DNA from: Actinokineospora globicatena
GTDB lineage: Bacteria; Actinomycetota; Actinomycetes; Mycobacteriales; Pseudonocardiaceae
Reading direction: 5' to 3'
DNA length: 64,000 nt
Assembly: GCF_024171945.1 (NCBI RefSeq)
Contig: NZ_JAMTCR010000003.1
Location: 486,211 to 550,210, forward strand
Under the pieces are notes generated by a model that did no database searches, was not told the DNA's origin, and saw only the letters and a list, made by a program, of their open reading frames with translations. A program made the translations under genes and the position numbers. Shown one piece after another: positions 16,569-26,211 of this stretch; the first letter of the stretch is position 1, and every line of letters begins with the position of its first letter.

Positions 16569-16646
16569 TCAGCACAGGAGGCCCCGTCCGTCGAATCGCC
16601 GCGACCGGCGTTCGCCGCGCCCGCGGCGGTGGGTGACGGCCGACAT
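16569..16646 (-). CDS. 25-residue basic micro-ORF
   Basis: ATG 16644..16646 is preceded by AGAGGAG six bases upstream. It opens a frame of 25 codons ending in TGA, with nine or more Arg residues among them (MSAVTHRRGRGERRSRR at the start). A T-tract terminator lies 22 bases downstream, so it has its own transcription unit. It could be a small protein or a leader peptide of an RNA element. No homologue is known to me. Confidence 0.45.
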   Translation of the reverse strand: MSAVTHRRGRGERRSRRFDGRGLLC

Positions 16647-17153
16647 GGCGGCTCCTCTCGGCTCGGTCGTGCGATGGCGCCATCGTCACCCACCGCGACC
16701 GGCGGCGTCAACGGATATCCGGCGTGCGCCCGGCCACCTCCGCTCCGGCGCAGGTCGTCGACCACGACCGCGGGTGTCCCCCTAACGGCCGTCACGGTGG
16801 GTGCGATCTCCTACCCGGGTGGGGTGCGCGCGACGGGCGGGCGAACGGAAAGGGAATGGGCGTGGACAAGACCGGACTTTCCCCAGGAAATCGGTTTCGG
16901 GTACCGGCCGGAAATCCCCGGTGCGGGTGAGTCGGCTTGGGCCGTTCAGCCGCATATCCGGTCGCGTTCGGCGGAATTGACACCCGGTGATGGCCCACCT
17001 AACATGGCCAATCGCCACCCGGGGCCCGGTTGTCGGGCGCCGGTGGCCGGGGTGCGCATTTCGGCGGGGACCGGTGTTCGACGGTATTCTCCGATCCGGG
17101 TATTTCCGTCGGCGATCACATTCCACGGGCTCATTCAGACCGACAGGAGCATT

Positions 17154-18392
17154 GTGTCAGTGCCCGCTAAATCCGGGTTCGGGGCGTATCCGCGACTGCT
17201 GAGGGAGCCGGGGGCGCTCACCCTGGGCCTCTACGGGGTGGTCGGTCGGTTCCCGATCGCGATGCGCTCGCTGGGCTGCCTGCTGCTGGTCGCCGCGATC
17301 AGCGGGTCGCTGGCCGGTGCCGGGGTCGTCGCCGCGGCGATGCTGATCTCGCAGGGACTGGCCAGCCCGGTCCTGGGCAGGCTCGCCGACCGGGTCGGGC
17401 AGCGCAAGGTGCTGCTGACCACCTGCGCCGTGCACGCCGTCGCGCTGAGCACGCTGGTCACCGCGATCATGCTGGGCGCCCCGCTGCCGCTGCTCGTGCT
17501 GGCCGCCGTGGCCACCGGCTGCGCGTCGGTGTCGTTCACCTCGTTCATGCGCGCCCGCTGGGCCGCGCTGGTCGAGCAGGGCACGCTGCGCACCGCGTAC
17601 GCGCTGGAGTCGGTGCTCGACGAGACGATCTTCTTGCTGGGCCCGCTGCTGGTCACCGTGCTCGCGACCGCCGTGCACCCGGCCGCCGGGCTGGTCGCGT
17701 GCGTCGCGTTCACCACGGTCGGCTCGATCGCGGTCGCCCTGCACACCCGCTCCGAGCCGGTCGTCGAACCGCTGGACGAGGGTGGCGGTCAGCGGGCGAT
17801 CTCGGTGACCGGGGTCCAGGTGCTGATGGTGGCGTACGCGGGCATGGGGTTCCTGCTCGGCGCCATCGACGTGACCATGGTGGCGTTCGCCCGCGAGCAG
17901 GGGACGCCCGGCATGGGCGGGGTGTTCCTGTCGCTGACGGCGGTGGGCAGCCTCGCGGCGGGCGCGGTGTTCGGCGCGGTGGACTGGAAGCTGCCCCAGG
18001 AGAAGTTGCTGGTGGCCACGACCACCGTGCTGGTGCTCGGCGCGGTCCCGCTGGCGTTCGCCGGGTCGTCGCTGGTGATGGCCGGGCTCGCGGTGGTCGC
18101 CGGGATCGCCATCGCGCCGGGGCTGATCGCGGGCAGCACGCTGCTGGAGGCGTTGGCGCCCAAGGGGTCGCTGTCGGAGGGGTTCTCCTGGCTCTCCAGC
18201 GCGGGCGCGTTGGGCATCGCGCTGGGCACCGGCGCGGGCGGCTGGCTCGCGGAGTCCGGTGGGTTCGACGCGGCGGCGTGGGCCGCGGTGGGTGGCGGGG
18301 CGGTCGCGGTGGCGCTGAGCGCCGCCGGGCAGCCCGCGCTGCGCAGGAGGCGGCCGGTGCGGGAACCGGGAATGGCGGCACGAGAACAGTGA
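17154..18392 (+). CDS. MFS exporter, first gene of cluster 1
   Basis: This is a 412-residue major facilitator with about 12 hydrophobic segments. GRLADRVGQRKVLL near residue 78 is the cytoplasmic loop 2-3 signature. The GTG at 17154 has an AGGAG site six bases upstream. Sequence in frame before this point is not plausible coding sequence. It starts a plus-strand run of seven genes, with the cupin-type oxygenase following after nine bases. It probably exports the cluster's product and gives self-resistance. The transported compound is unknown. Confidence 0.9.
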   Translation: MSVPAKSGFGAYPRLLREPGALTLGLYGVVGRFPIAMRSLGCLLLVAAISGSLAGAGVVAAAMLISQGLASPVLGRLADRVGQRKVLLTTCAVHAVALSTLVTAIMLGAPLPLLVLAAVATGCASVSFTSFMRARWAALVEQGTLRTAYALESVLDETIFLLGPLLVTVLATAVHPAAGLVACVAFTTVGSIAVALHTRSEPVVEPLDEGGGQRAISVTGVQVLMVAYAGMGFLLGAIDVTMVAFAREQGTPGMGGVFLSLTAVGSLAAGAVFGAVDWKLPQEKLLVATTTVLVLGAVPLAFAGSSLVMAGLAVVAGIAIAPGLIAGSTLLEALAPKGSLSEGFSWLSSAGALGIALGTGAGGWLAESGGFDAAAWAAVGGGAVAVALSAAGQPALRRRRPVREPGMAAREQ

Positions 18393-18400
18393 GGGAACCA

Positions 18401-19255
18401 GTGAGCACACAACCGGTCGAGCTCGGGGGCCTGCCGGTCCCCCGGATGGACTTCGACGAGTTCCTCGCCTTCGGGCGGGAGGCGCTGATCCGCGCCGACG
18501 TCCCGGTCATCATCAACCTCCCGGACAGCGTGCGCGGCCTCGGCCGCGAGGGGGTCGCCGAGCGGCTCGGCGGGATGCGGGTGACGCTGTTCACCGAGCC
18601 GAGCAACAAGCAGAACTCCGAGCGCTGGACCACCACGGAGATCCAGCTCAGCGAGTTCTTCGCCGACGAGAGGTACCTGACCGACCCGGGCGCCTGGAAC
18701 CGGATCGTGTCCAACATCCGCGACAGCCCGGCCGACGTCAACGCCATCCTCGGCTTCGACGCCGAGGACCTGTTCGACTACCGGCGCTCGCTCAACGCGG
18801 CCAACCTGTGGATCAGCCACAAGGGCGTGTTCACCCAGAGCCACTTCGACGAGCTGGAGAACTTCAACATCGCGCTGCAGGGCCGCAAGCGGTTCGTGCT
18901 GGCCCCGCCCGGGTTCTGGGAGTACTACCCGCGCTCGGTCCGCCAGGGCTTCGGCGACAAGTCGCAGGCCTTCGACTTCGACAACGTCGACGCCAAGAAG
19001 TTCCCGCGGCTGGTCGCCAAGCTCGCCGAGCGCCGCGAGCTGATCCTGGAGCCGGGCCAGATGCTGTACCTGCCGCTGGGCTGGTGGCACCAGGCGGAGT
19101 CGCTGGAGGACATGAACATCAACATGAACTTCTGGCTCAAGGACCCCAAGATCCTGCGCCGCCCGTACGTGCTCGGCGTCGCGCTGTACACGATGCTGTT
19201 CCGCAAGCTCAAGGGCGTCTACAACTACCAGCCCGCCGCCGGGAGCGCGTCATGA
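18401..19255 (+). CDS. Cupin/JmjC-like Fe(II) oxygenase
   Basis: This 284-residue protein of the cupin_8/JmjC type has a facial-triad motif HFD at residues 148..150 and a distal His in LPLGWWHQAES (H230), matching HxD...H iron binding in 2-oxoglutarate oxygenases. Relatives hydroxylate amino acid side chains or protein Asp/Asn. The GTG start at 18401 has GAGGGA upstream. Its stop overlaps the start of the oxoamine synthase gene (ATGA). It probably hydroxylates an amino-acid-derived intermediate of cluster 1. Confidence 0.82.
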   Translation: MSTQPVELGGLPVPRMDFDEFLAFGREALIRADVPVIINLPDSVRGLGREGVAERLGGMRVTLFTEPSNKQNSERWTTTEIQLSEFFADERYLTDPGAWNRIVSNIRDSPADVNAILGFDAEDLFDYRRSLNAANLWISHKGVFTQSHFDELENFNIALQGRKRFVLAPPGFWEYYPRSVRQGFGDKSQAFDFDNVDAKKFPRLVAKLAERRELILEPGQMLYLPLGWWHQAESLEDMNINMNFWLKDPKILRRPYVLGVALYTMLFRKLKGVYNYQPAAGSAS

Positions 19256-20508
19256 CCGACATCGCGGACGTGCCCGCGCGCCAGGCCATCACCCCGACGC
19301 ACCGGTACCGCAACAACGACAAGGCCGTCGGGGTCGGCAACGCGTTCTGGGACCGCTCCGAGCAGGAGGGGGTCGCCGGGATCGTCGCCGAGCTCGACAA
19401 CGGGGTGCTGCGCACCGCCGAGGGCCACGAGTTCATCAACTTCACCTGCTGCTCCTATCTCGACCTCGACTCCCACGCCGAGGTCATCGAGGGCGCGGTG
19501 ACCGCGCTGCGCCGCTTCGGGGTGCTCGACCACTGCATCCCGCGCAGCCGGGTGCAGATCCCGGCGCTGCTGGAGCTGGAGGCCTCGCTGGGCGAGCTGT
19601 GGGGCGGCGACGTGGTCACCGCGATCTCCGCCGGGGTGGCCAGCGCCGGGCTGCTGCCGCTGATCGCCTCCGGCCACCTGGGCAACGGGACCCGGCCGGT
19701 GATGGCGTTCGACAAGAACTGCCACGTGTCGATGGCGGGCGCCAAGCCGTCCTGCGCGGACGAGACCGAGGTGCTCACCGCCCCGCACCACGACGTGGAC
19801 TACCTGGAAGACCTGTGCCGCAGGTACGAGCGGGTCTGCTACGTCGTCGACGGCGCGGACAGCCTCGGCGGGTACGCGCCGGTGCAGGAGCTGGCGGTGC
19901 TGCAGGACAAGTACGGGATGCTCGTCTACTACGACGACTCGCACTCGGTGTCGGCCTACGGCGAGCGCGGCATGGGCTACATCCGCGCGCACAACCCGAT
20001 CCGCGACGAGCGCACCATCACCGTGGCGACGTTGAACAAGGCGTTCGGCACCAGCGGCGCGGCGATCGTGCTCGACGGCTACGGCAAGCACGCGCACCGC
20101 GTCATCGAGCGGTTCGCGGGCGCGCTGTGCTACTCGCAGCCGATGAACACCGCCGCCGTCGGCGCGTCGCTGGCCTCGGCCGAGATCCACCGCGGCCCGG
20201 AGCTGGTGGAGCTGCAGGGGCGGCTCAACACCAACATCGAGCTGTTCGACTCGCTCATCGCCACCGAGCAGGCCGGGACGAGCTACCCGATCCGGGTGGT
20301 GCCGATGACCGACGACACCGTGATCGACTCCGGGCGACAGGTGTACGAGGCCGGGTTCTACGTCTCGCCGGTGTTCTTCCCGATCGTCGCCAGGGGCACC
20401 GCGGGATTGCGGGTCATGCTGCGCGCGGGCCAGACCGAGGCGCAGATCCGGCGGCTCGGCGAGGTGCTGGTCGAGGTGGGAGCCCCAGCCGCTAAGGCGT
20501 TACCGTGA
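19252..20508 (+). CDS. Alpha-oxoamine synthase-family PLP enzyme
   Basis: This 418-residue fold-type I PLP enzyme is related to glycine C-acetyltransferase, AONS and ALAS. The internal aldimine Lys is K263 in TLNKAFGTSGAA, DDSHSVSAYGERG (229..241) matches the DEAHSxGxxG segment, and FDKNCHVSM resembles the NHAS motif. Such enzymes condense an acyl-CoA with an amino acid, with decarboxylation, to give an alpha-aminoketone. It is coupled by 4-base overlaps both upstream and downstream. With the CitE-like lyase and MaoC it fits carbonylmethylene (ketomethylene) isostere formation. Confidence 0.85.
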   Translation: MTDIADVPARQAITPTHRYRNNDKAVGVGNAFWDRSEQEGVAGIVAELDNGVLRTAEGHEFINFTCCSYLDLDSHAEVIEGAVTALRRFGVLDHCIPRSRVQIPALLELEASLGELWGGDVVTAISAGVASAGLLPLIASGHLGNGTRPVMAFDKNCHVSMAGAKPSCADETEVLTAPHHDVDYLEDLCRRYERVCYVVDGADSLGGYAPVQELAVLQDKYGMLVYYDDSHSVSAYGERGMGYIRAHNPIRDERTITVATLNKAFGTSGAAIVLDGYGKHAHRVIERFAGALCYSQPMNTAAVGASLASAEIHRGPELVELQGRLNTNIELFDSLIATEQAGTSYPIRVVPMTDDTVIDSGRQVYEAGFYVSPVFFPIVARGTAGLRVMLRAGQTEAQIRRLGEVLVEVGAPAAKALP

Positions 20509-21362
20509 GAGCCATCCCGCGCAGCATCCTCTACACGCCCGCGTTGTCGCTGGAGCGCGTGGTCAAGGCGTGGTCCTACGACGCCGACGTGCACCTGATC
20601 GACCTCGAGGACGCCGTCCCGCCGCCGGAGAAGGCGGCGGCGCGGCTGGTGTGCCGGGCGGCGCTGGAGCAGGCGCCGCGACCGGACAACGCGGCGGTGC
20701 GGGTCAACCAGCTCGGCACCCTCGCCGCCGTCCTCGACCTGGTCATGCTGGCCGAGGCTCCGGTCAAGCCCGGGTTCGTGGTGATGACGATGGTCGAGTC
20801 GCCGGTGGAGGTGGCCCTGCTGCGCGCCACCCTCGCCGAGGCGGACGCGCACCCGCAGATCTACGTCACCGTGGAGACGGTCGCGGCGCTGCGGGAGCTG
20901 GACGCGATCGCGGCCGCCGCCGACGGGCTGGTGCTCGGCTCCGCCGACCTGGCCGCGACGCTGGGGGTGCCGATCACCTGGGCCGGGATGCTCGCCGCCC
21001 GCCAGGAGATGGCGCTGGCCTGCGCGCGCCACGAGCGCGGCTGCGTGGACACCGCGAACTTCCGCCTCGGCGAGCCCGACGTGCTCGCCGAGGAGATCGA
21101 GCGGGTCCGCGAACTGGGCTTCCACGGCAAGGCCACCGTGCACCCCAGCGAACTCGACACCATCAACGGCGCCCTGCGGCCCGACCCGGAGCAGGTGCGG
21201 GCCGCGCGCCGGGTCACCGACGCGGTCAGCGCCGCCGACGGCGGGATCGCCGTGCTCGACGGGAACATGGTCGGCCCGCCGTTCGCGCGCCTGGCCCGCG
21301 CCACCGTCGCGCTCGGCGACGCCTGGTCCGAGCGGTTCGGCCAGAACGGGGGAACACGATGA
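20505..21362 (+). CDS. CitE/HpcH-type aldolase (malyl-CoA lyase-like)
   Basis: This 285-residue TIM-barrel lyase has [17 protein letters not shown] near the start, [18 protein letters not shown] at about 28..45, VRVNQLGT, and MVESPVE with the metal-binding Glu. The pattern matches CitE and (methyl)malyl-CoA lyases. These enzymes reversibly join an acyl-CoA to a 2-oxoacid. In the ketomemicin pathway an enzyme of this general type makes a malyl-CoA-type intermediate. The GTG start overlaps the synthase stop (GTGA). Its 3' end overlaps the aldehyde dehydrogenase start. Confidence 0.87.
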   Translation: MRAIPRSILYTPALSLERVVKAWSYDADVHLIDLEDAVPPPEKAAARLVCRAALEQAPRPDNAAVRVNQLGTLAAVLDLVMLAEAPVKPGFVVMTMVESPVEVALLRATLAEADAHPQIYVTVETVAALRELDAIAAAADGLVLGSADLAATLGVPITWAGMLAARQEMALACARHERGCVDTANFRLGEPDVLAEEIERVRELGFHGKATVHPSELDTINGALRPDPEQVRAARRVTDAVSAADGGIAVLDGNMVGPPFARLARATVALGDAWSERFGQNGGTR

Positions 21363-22282
21363 GCATCTCCGAAATGGCGACCGAGACCGGTCGCGGCGGG
21401 CGGATCCGGGTCGCGGTGATCGGCACCGGGGCGATCGGGCAGGACCTGGTCAGCAAGGTGCACCGCTCCCCCGTGCTCGACCTCGCGCTCGCCGTCGGCC
21501 GCAACGCCGCGTCGGCCGGTCTGGCGCACGCCGCGCGGTTGGGCTACCCGACCAGCGACGGCGGGATCGACGCGGTCCTGGCCGCCGAGCGCCCGTTCGA
21601 CGTGCTGTTCGACGCCACCAGCGCCGCCGCGCACCTGGAGCACTGGCGGCTGCTGGCCGACGAGCCCACGCTGCTGGTCGACCTGACCCCGAGCAAGATC
21701 GGGCAGATGGTGGTGCCGACGGTGACCGGCACCCACGGCACCACCGGCCGCGACGTGAGCTTGATCAGCTGCGGGGGTCAGGCGTCCATCCCGGTCGCGC
21801 ACGCGCTGGCCGAGCGGTTCGCGGTCGACTACCTCGAGGTCGTCTCCACCGTGGCGAGCACCATCGCCGGTCGGGCGACCCGGCTCAACCTCGACGAGTA
21901 CGTGGCGACCACCCAGCACGCGGTCACCACGTTCACCGACGTCGCCGACACCAAGGCGATCCTCAACATCAGCCCGGCGGTGCCGCCCGCGACCTTCCGC
22001 ACCGCCGTGCACGCGGTGATCCCGGGCGCGGACGCGGGCGCGGTGCGCGCCGTGGTCGACGAGGTCGCCGCGCGGGTGCGGGCGTTCGCCCCCGGCTACC
22101 AGGTCATCGCCTGCGCGGTCAACGGCGACCGGGTCGTGGTGTCGGTGGAGGTCACCGCGACCAGCGACGTCCTACCGCCCTACGCGGGCAACCTCGACAT
22201 CATCAACTCGGCCGCCATCCTGGTCGCCGAGCAGCACGCGGCCCGGCTCAGCCCGGCTGGCGGAACGGGGGCACGGGCATGA
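21359..22282 (+). CDS. Acylating acetaldehyde dehydrogenase (BphJ/MhpF-like)
   Basis: This 307-residue enzyme has an N-terminal Rossmann domain ([17 protein letters not shown]), the catalytic Cys in [16 protein letters not shown], and the C-terminal [14 protein letters not shown] of acetaldehyde dehydrogenase (acetylating, EC 1.2.1.10). It converts an aldehyde plus CoA and NAD+ to acyl-CoA. It normally forms a channelling complex with the aldolase encoded next. Here it overlaps both neighbours by four bases. Catabolic partners of the meta-cleavage pathway (hydratase, ring dioxygenase) are absent, so a biosynthetic use, possibly in reverse, is likely. Confidence 0.9.
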   Translation: MSISEMATETGRGGRIRVAVIGTGAIGQDLVSKVHRSPVLDLALAVGRNAASAGLAHAARLGYPTSDGGIDAVLAAERPFDVLFDATSAAAHLEHWRLLADEPTLLVDLTPSKIGQMVVPTVTGTHGTTGRDVSLISCGGQASIPVAHALAERFAVDYLEVVSTVASTIAGRATRLNLDEYVATTQHAVTTFTDVADTKAILNISPAVPPATFRTAVHAVIPGADAGAVRAVVDEVAARVRAFAPGYQVIACAVNGDRVVVSVEVTATSDVLPPYAGNLDIINSAAILVAEQHAARLSPAGGTGARA

Positions 22283-23289
22283 CAGCGGTGGTGGTCCACG
22301 ACCCGACCTTGCGCGACGGCCAGCACGCGGTGCGCCACCAGCTCGGGGTCGCCGCGCTGCGCGGGTACGCCGAGGCCGCCGACGCCGCCGGGGTGCCGGT
22401 GGTGGAGGTCGGCCACGGCAACGGGCTCGGCGCGTCGTCGCTGCAGGTCGGGCGGGCGGCGGTCAGCGACGACCTCATGCTGGCGACCGTGCGGGAGGCG
22501 TTGCGGCGCAGCAAGATGGGCGTGTTCATGCTGCCCGGCTGGGGCACGTCGAGCGATCTGCGCAAGGCCATCGCGCACGGCGCGGACGTCATCCGCATCG
22601 GGGTGCACTGCACCGAGCCGTCGCTGGCCGAGCGGCACCTCGGTTGGCTGGCCGAACAGGGCGCCGACGGGCACTGCGTGCTGATGATGAGCCACATGGC
22701 CACGGCGGCCCAGCTCGCCGAGCACGCCGCCGCCGCTGTCGGCTACGGCGCGAAGGCCGTCGGGCTGATGGACTCCGCCGGGTACTTCCTGCCGCAGGAC
22801 GTCAGCGAGCGCATCGGTGCGATCACCGCGGCCGTCGACGTGCCGGTGATCTTCCACGGGCACAACAACCTGGGCATGGCGGTGGCGAACTCGGTGGCCG
22901 CCGCGCAGGCCGGTGCCACGATCATCGACGGCTGCGCGCGCGGGTTCGGCGCCGGAGCGGGCAACACGCAGCTGGAGGTGCTGGTCCCGGTCCTCGAGCG
23001 CACCGGGTTCAGCACCGGGATCGACCTGTACGGGCTGCTCGACGCGGCGGAGTTCGCGGAGCGGGAGCTGATGCCCGCGCCGCCGACCACCGGGACGCTG
23101 AGCATCGTCAGCGGTCTGGCCGGGGTGTTCTCCGGGTTCAAGCACCAGGTGCTCGACGCGTCCAGCCGCGCCGGGGTGGACCCCCGGGACGTCTTCTTCG
23201 AGCTGGGGCGGCGGCAGGCGATCGCGGGTCAAGAGGACCTGATCGTCGATGTCGTGGCGGAGTTGGGGCAGCGGGAGGTGGCGGTCTGA
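22279..23289 (+). CDS. 4-hydroxy-2-oxovalerate aldolase-like enzyme
   Basis: This 336-residue DRE-TIM metallolyase has [15 protein letters not shown] at residues about 7..21 and the metal ligands HGHNNLGM at about 194..201, typical of BphI/MhpE. It reversibly splits 4-hydroxy-2-oxoacids to pyruvate and an aldehyde. Its partner dehydrogenase is directly upstream with a 4-base overlap. In this setting it may build a hydroxylated 2-oxoacid for the CitE-like enzyme rather than degrade an aromatic compound. Confidence 0.9.
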   Translation: MTAVVVHDPTLRDGQHAVRHQLGVAALRGYAEAADAAGVPVVEVGHGNGLGASSLQVGRAAVSDDLMLATVREALRRSKMGVFMLPGWGTSSDLRKAIAHGADVIRIGVHCTEPSLAERHLGWLAEQGADGHCVLMMSHMATAAQLAEHAAAAVGYGAKAVGLMDSAGYFLPQDVSERIGAITAAVDVPVIFHGHNNLGMAVANSVAAAQAGATIIDGCARGFGAGAGNTQLEVLVPVLERTGFSTGIDLYGLLDAAEFAERELMPAPPTTGTLSIVSGLAGVFSGFKHQVLDASSRAGVDPRDVFFELGRRQAIAGQEDLIVDVVAELGQREVAV

Positions 23290-24218
23290 TGCGGTTCGTC
23301 AGCGCCGCCGAGATGGCCGGGACCGAGGTCGTGGTGCGGGTGGTCGACGCGCTGGCCGAGGTGTTCGCCGACCTGGCGGCCGGTGAGGTCAAGTCGCCGT
23401 CGCGGACCATCGTCGAGCACGGGCCCGCGCGGCAGCTGCTGGCCGGGACCGCGATCTGGGAGCGGCGCGGGGTGGGCAGCGTCAAGATCACCACGTTGAC
23501 GCCGGACAACCCGGGGCGCGGGCTGCCGCTGATCCACGGCGTCGTCGTGGTGACCGACCTGGCGACCGGGCAGGTGACGGCGCTGCTCGACGGCGCCGAG
23601 CTGACCGCGGTCCGCACGGGCGCGGTGGCGGCGCTGGCGACCCGGTTGTGCGCGGCGCCGGACGCCTCGGAGTTGGCGATCGTGGGCGCGGGCGTGCAGG
23701 GCAGGGCGTTGGTGCGGGCCGTGTCAGCGGTGCGGCCGATCCGAGCGGTGCGGGTGTTCTCGCGGACCCGGGCGCGGTCGGAGGAGTTCGCCGAGTGGGT
23801 GCGGGCCGAGTTCGGGCACGAGGTGTCGGTGCACGACACGGCTCGGTCCGCGGTGGCCGACGCCGCGGTGATCTGCACGGCGACGTCGACCAGTGGCCCG
23901 GACCCGGTGGTCGCGGCTGACTGGGTGGCGCGGGGCGCGCACGTCAACATCATCGGCGGGACCGACGAGGAGGCCATCGAGGTCGAGCCCGCGTTGCTCG
24001 GGTCGGCTCTGGTCGTCGTCGAGGAGCGCGACGCGGCGGTGGAGGACGCCGGTGAGGTCCGGGTCGCGATCGACGCCGGGCTGGTGGCGCCGTGCGACCT
24101 GATCGAGTTGGGCGCGCTGGTGAACAGCGGGTACGTCCCGGACGGCCGGACGACGGTGTTCCGTGGCGTGGGGATGGCCATCGAGGACACCGCCGCCGCG
24201 GCCGCCGTGGTCGGGTAG
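23289..24218 (+). CDS. Ornithine cyclodeaminase/mu-crystallin-family protein
   Basis: This 309-residue protein has a basic substrate-binding region (VKSPSRT, GSVKITTL) and a Rossmann motif, LAIVGAGVQGRALVRAV, at about 137..153. The end, GMAIEDTAAAAAV, matches the OCD family. Members include ornithine cyclodeaminase, ketimine reductases and amino acid dehydrogenases such as those making diaminopropionate precursors. A reductase acting on an aminoketone-derived imine would suit cluster 1. It ends the plus-strand run and overlaps the aldolase by one base (TGATG). Confidence 0.87.
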   Translation: MRFVSAAEMAGTEVVVRVVDALAEVFADLAAGEVKSPSRTIVEHGPARQLLAGTAIWERRGVGSVKITTLTPDNPGRGLPLIHGVVVVTDLATGQVTALLDGAELTAVRTGAVAALATRLCAAPDASELAIVGAGVQGRALVRAVSAVRPIRAVRVFSRTRARSEEFAEWVRAEFGHEVSVHDTARSAVADAAVICTATSTSGPDPVVAADWVARGAHVNIIGGTDEEAIEVEPALLGSALVVVEERDAAVEDAGEVRVAIDAGLVAPCDLIELGALVNSGYVPDGRTTVFRGVGMAIEDTAAAAAVVG

Positions 24219-24225
24219 ACCGGTG

Positions 24226-24714
24226 TCAGCCCTCGCGGCAGCGGACCAGGAACGCCCGCTCGAAGGTGATCACCGCCTCGCCGGTGGACTTGGTGCCGGT
24301 GGTCTCGACGGTGATGATCCCGTTGCCCGGGCGGGACTTCGACAGCCGCTTGTCCAGGATCCGGCTGGTGGCGTAGAGGGTGTCGCCGACGAACACCGGG
24401 TCCTTGAGCCGCACCTTGTCCCAGCCCAGGTTGGCCACCGCGCGCGCCGAGAGCGCCTGCACGGTCATCCCGCCGACCAGGCACAGGGTGATGCCGCTGT
24501 TGACCAGCACCTGGCCGTACTCGGCCCGCGCGCCGTAGGCGGTGTCGAAGTGCAGCGGGTGCTGGTTCATGGTGAGCAGCGTCAGCCAGGTGTTGTCGGT
24601 CTCGGAGATCGTGCGGCCCGGCCAGTGCCGGATCACCATGCCGGGGGTGAAGTCCTCGTAGTCACCCCCGTGCTCCTCCACGAACTCGTTGTCCCCCACC
24701 TGGCGCAGCGTCAT
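24226..24714 (-). CDS. MaoC-family dehydratase/hydratase
   Basis: This 162-residue hot-dog-fold enzyme has the hydratase motif MNQHPLHFDTAYGARAEYG (about residues 48..66), with the His and Asp of MaoC enzymes. It resembles mesaconyl-CoA hydratases, which interconvert methylmalyl-CoA-type thioesters and mesaconyl-type enoyl-CoAs. It is transcribed convergently with the OCD gene and divergently from the ATP-grasp gene. With the CitE-like lyase it would give aldol then dehydration, as in carbonylmethylene pseudopeptide pathways. Confidence 0.87.
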   Translation of the reverse strand: MTLRQVGDNEFVEEHGGDYEDFTPGMVIRHWPGRTISETDNTWLTLLTMNQHPLHFDTAYGARAEYGQVLVNSGITLCLVGGMTVQALSARAVANLGWDKVRLKDPVFVGDTLYATSRILDKRLSKSRPGNGIITVETTGTKSTGEAVITFERAFLVRCREG

Positions 24715-24782
24715 CGGTCTCCCTCTCGTGGTGTTCCCGCCTGGAACCGTACCCTGTCCACAGTAGACTCGAAGGAATTCTG

Positions 24783-26111
24783 ATGTCCGGCAACCACCCG
24801 TGGTTCGGTACGCACCGGATCGCCCCCGCGGCCGCCAGCGCGACGATCCGCGACATGCTGCGGCACGAGATCCGCGACACCGGCTGGCCGCACCAGCCGC
24901 TGCTGCCCGCCGCGCCGATCGCCTTACCGCGCGCGTCCTACGCCGAGCTGTACCGGGCGACGGTGGCGCTGCTGGACCTGGTGCGCCGGGTCGCGCTGGA
25001 GACCGCGGGCACGACGGCGGGTCGGCTGGCCGCGTACGGGATGCCTGCGAGCGAGAACCAGCTGTTCGTCGCCGACCAGTTCACCGAGGAGCGCTACGCC
25101 GACTGCGTGGTGCGACCGGACGTGGTGATCGGGCCGGACGGGCCGCAGTTCCTGGAGTTCAACGTCAGCGGCGCGCTCGGCGGCCCGGTGGAGACGCACT
25201 GCCGGATGCTGGTGTGGCGGGCGCTGCACGGCGACGCCGACGGTCGTGTGCCGTTCGGGTTCCACTCGCCGTTCGCGGTGCGGGAACGCATGTTCCGGGA
25301 CTTGGCGGCGGAGTTGGGCGTGGCGCCCCGGGTGGCGTTGGTGGGCAGCGCGCGGGACCAGGGCATCGCGTCGACCAGGTACTTCGACATCGAGGCCGAC
25401 TACTACGCCGCCCACGGCCTGCGCGCGCGGTTCTTCGAACCCGAGGACCTGCACGAGGCGTGGTCCGGTCCGGAGCGGTACCCGTTGGGGCTGCGGAACT
25501 TCACGATCCCGGACTGGGACGAGTTGGGCATCGACACCGCGCCGGTGCAGGAGGCGCTGGACAACGGCGTGCTGCTGGTGGGCACCCAGACCTCGACGTT
25601 CCTGGCCAGCAAGCTGACCATGGGTCTGCTGTCGGAGGGGCGGCCGTGGATGAGCGCGGCCGAGCGCGCCCTGGTGGCCAAGTACCTGCCGTGGACCCGC
25701 GTGTTGTCGGACCGCAAGACGACCCACGCCGATGAGCCGGTCGACCTGCTCCGGTTCACTGTGGACAACCGGGAGCGGTTGGTGCTCAAGGAAGGCCTCG
25801 GGATGAGCGGCAAGCAGGTCCTCATCGGCGAGGAGACCTCCCCGGCCGAGTGGGAGACCGCCGTAGTCGCCGCAGCCACCACGGGCACCAGCATCGTCCA
25901 GCGGTTCATCACCCCCGCCACCTGCCGAGTCACCATGGTCTCCGACGACTCCGACGACCCCCACGAGGTCGACGTAGCCCCCGTCCTCGGCCCCCTCCTC
26001 TTCGGCGGCCGCCCCGCGGGCATCTTCACCCGCTTCTTCGCCGACGGCCGCGCGGGCATCGTCAGCGTCATGGGCAACAAAGCCGCCGACAACACCGTCG
26101 TCTGGGTCTGA
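24783..26111 (+). CDS. ATP-grasp-like amide ligase
   Basis: This 442-residue protein has ATP-grasp-type elements: FLEFNVSGALGG at about 121..132, SKLTMGLLSEG, and LVLKEGLGMSGKQVLIG at about 337..353 as an ATP-binding Lys and glycine loop. The C-terminal part, GPLLFGGRPAGIFTRFF, is like circularly permuted ATP-grasp ligases. These form amide bonds from carboxylates and amines with ATP. The ATG follows GAAGGA. As a peptide ligase it would complete a pseudopeptide made by the rest of cluster 1. The family call is moderately secure and the substrate unknown. Confidence 0.7.
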   Translation: MSGNHPWFGTHRIAPAAASATIRDMLRHEIRDTGWPHQPLLPAAPIALPRASYAELYRATVALLDLVRRVALETAGTTAGRLAAYGMPASENQLFVADQFTEERYADCVVRPDVVIGPDGPQFLEFNVSGALGGPVETHCRMLVWRALHGDADGRVPFGFHSPFAVRERMFRDLAAELGVAPRVALVGSARDQGIASTRYFDIEADYYAAHGLRARFFEPEDLHEAWSGPERYPLGLRNFTIPDWDELGIDTAPVQEALDNGVLLVGTQTSTFLASKLTMGLLSEGRPWMSAAERALVAKYLPWTRVLSDRKTTHADEPVDLLRFTVDNRERLVLKEGLGMSGKQVLIGEETSPAEWETAVVAAATTGTSIVQRFITPATCRVTMVSDDSDDPHEVDVAPVLGPLLFGGRPAGIFTRFFADGRAGIVSVMGNKAADNTVVWV

Positions 26112-26211
26112 CCCCAGTCGACCGACCTCCCTTGGAGACCGCGATCCTGGCTGTCGGTGCGGTTCTGCTCGCCGAGGTCGCTACCCGACGGCGAACAGGA
26201 CGCGGGGGCGG

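Larger units (their letters stand above)
16463..17153. other. Intergenic region between tRNA-Arg and biosynthetic cluster
   Basis: This stretch of 691 bases contains, on the minus strand, a 25-codon open frame with a strong ribosome site (16569..16646) and a terminator with a T-tract (16516..16547). The remainder up to the MFS start at 17154 shows no convincing gene. Long frames that cross it are low-complexity and lack ribosome sites. Confidence 0.6.

Noticed and set aside
22279..23289. Aromatic meta-cleavage catabolic operon
   Set aside because: Only the aldolase and aldehyde dehydrogenase are present. Ring dioxygenase, hydrolase and hydratase genes are missing and the neighbours look biosynthetic.
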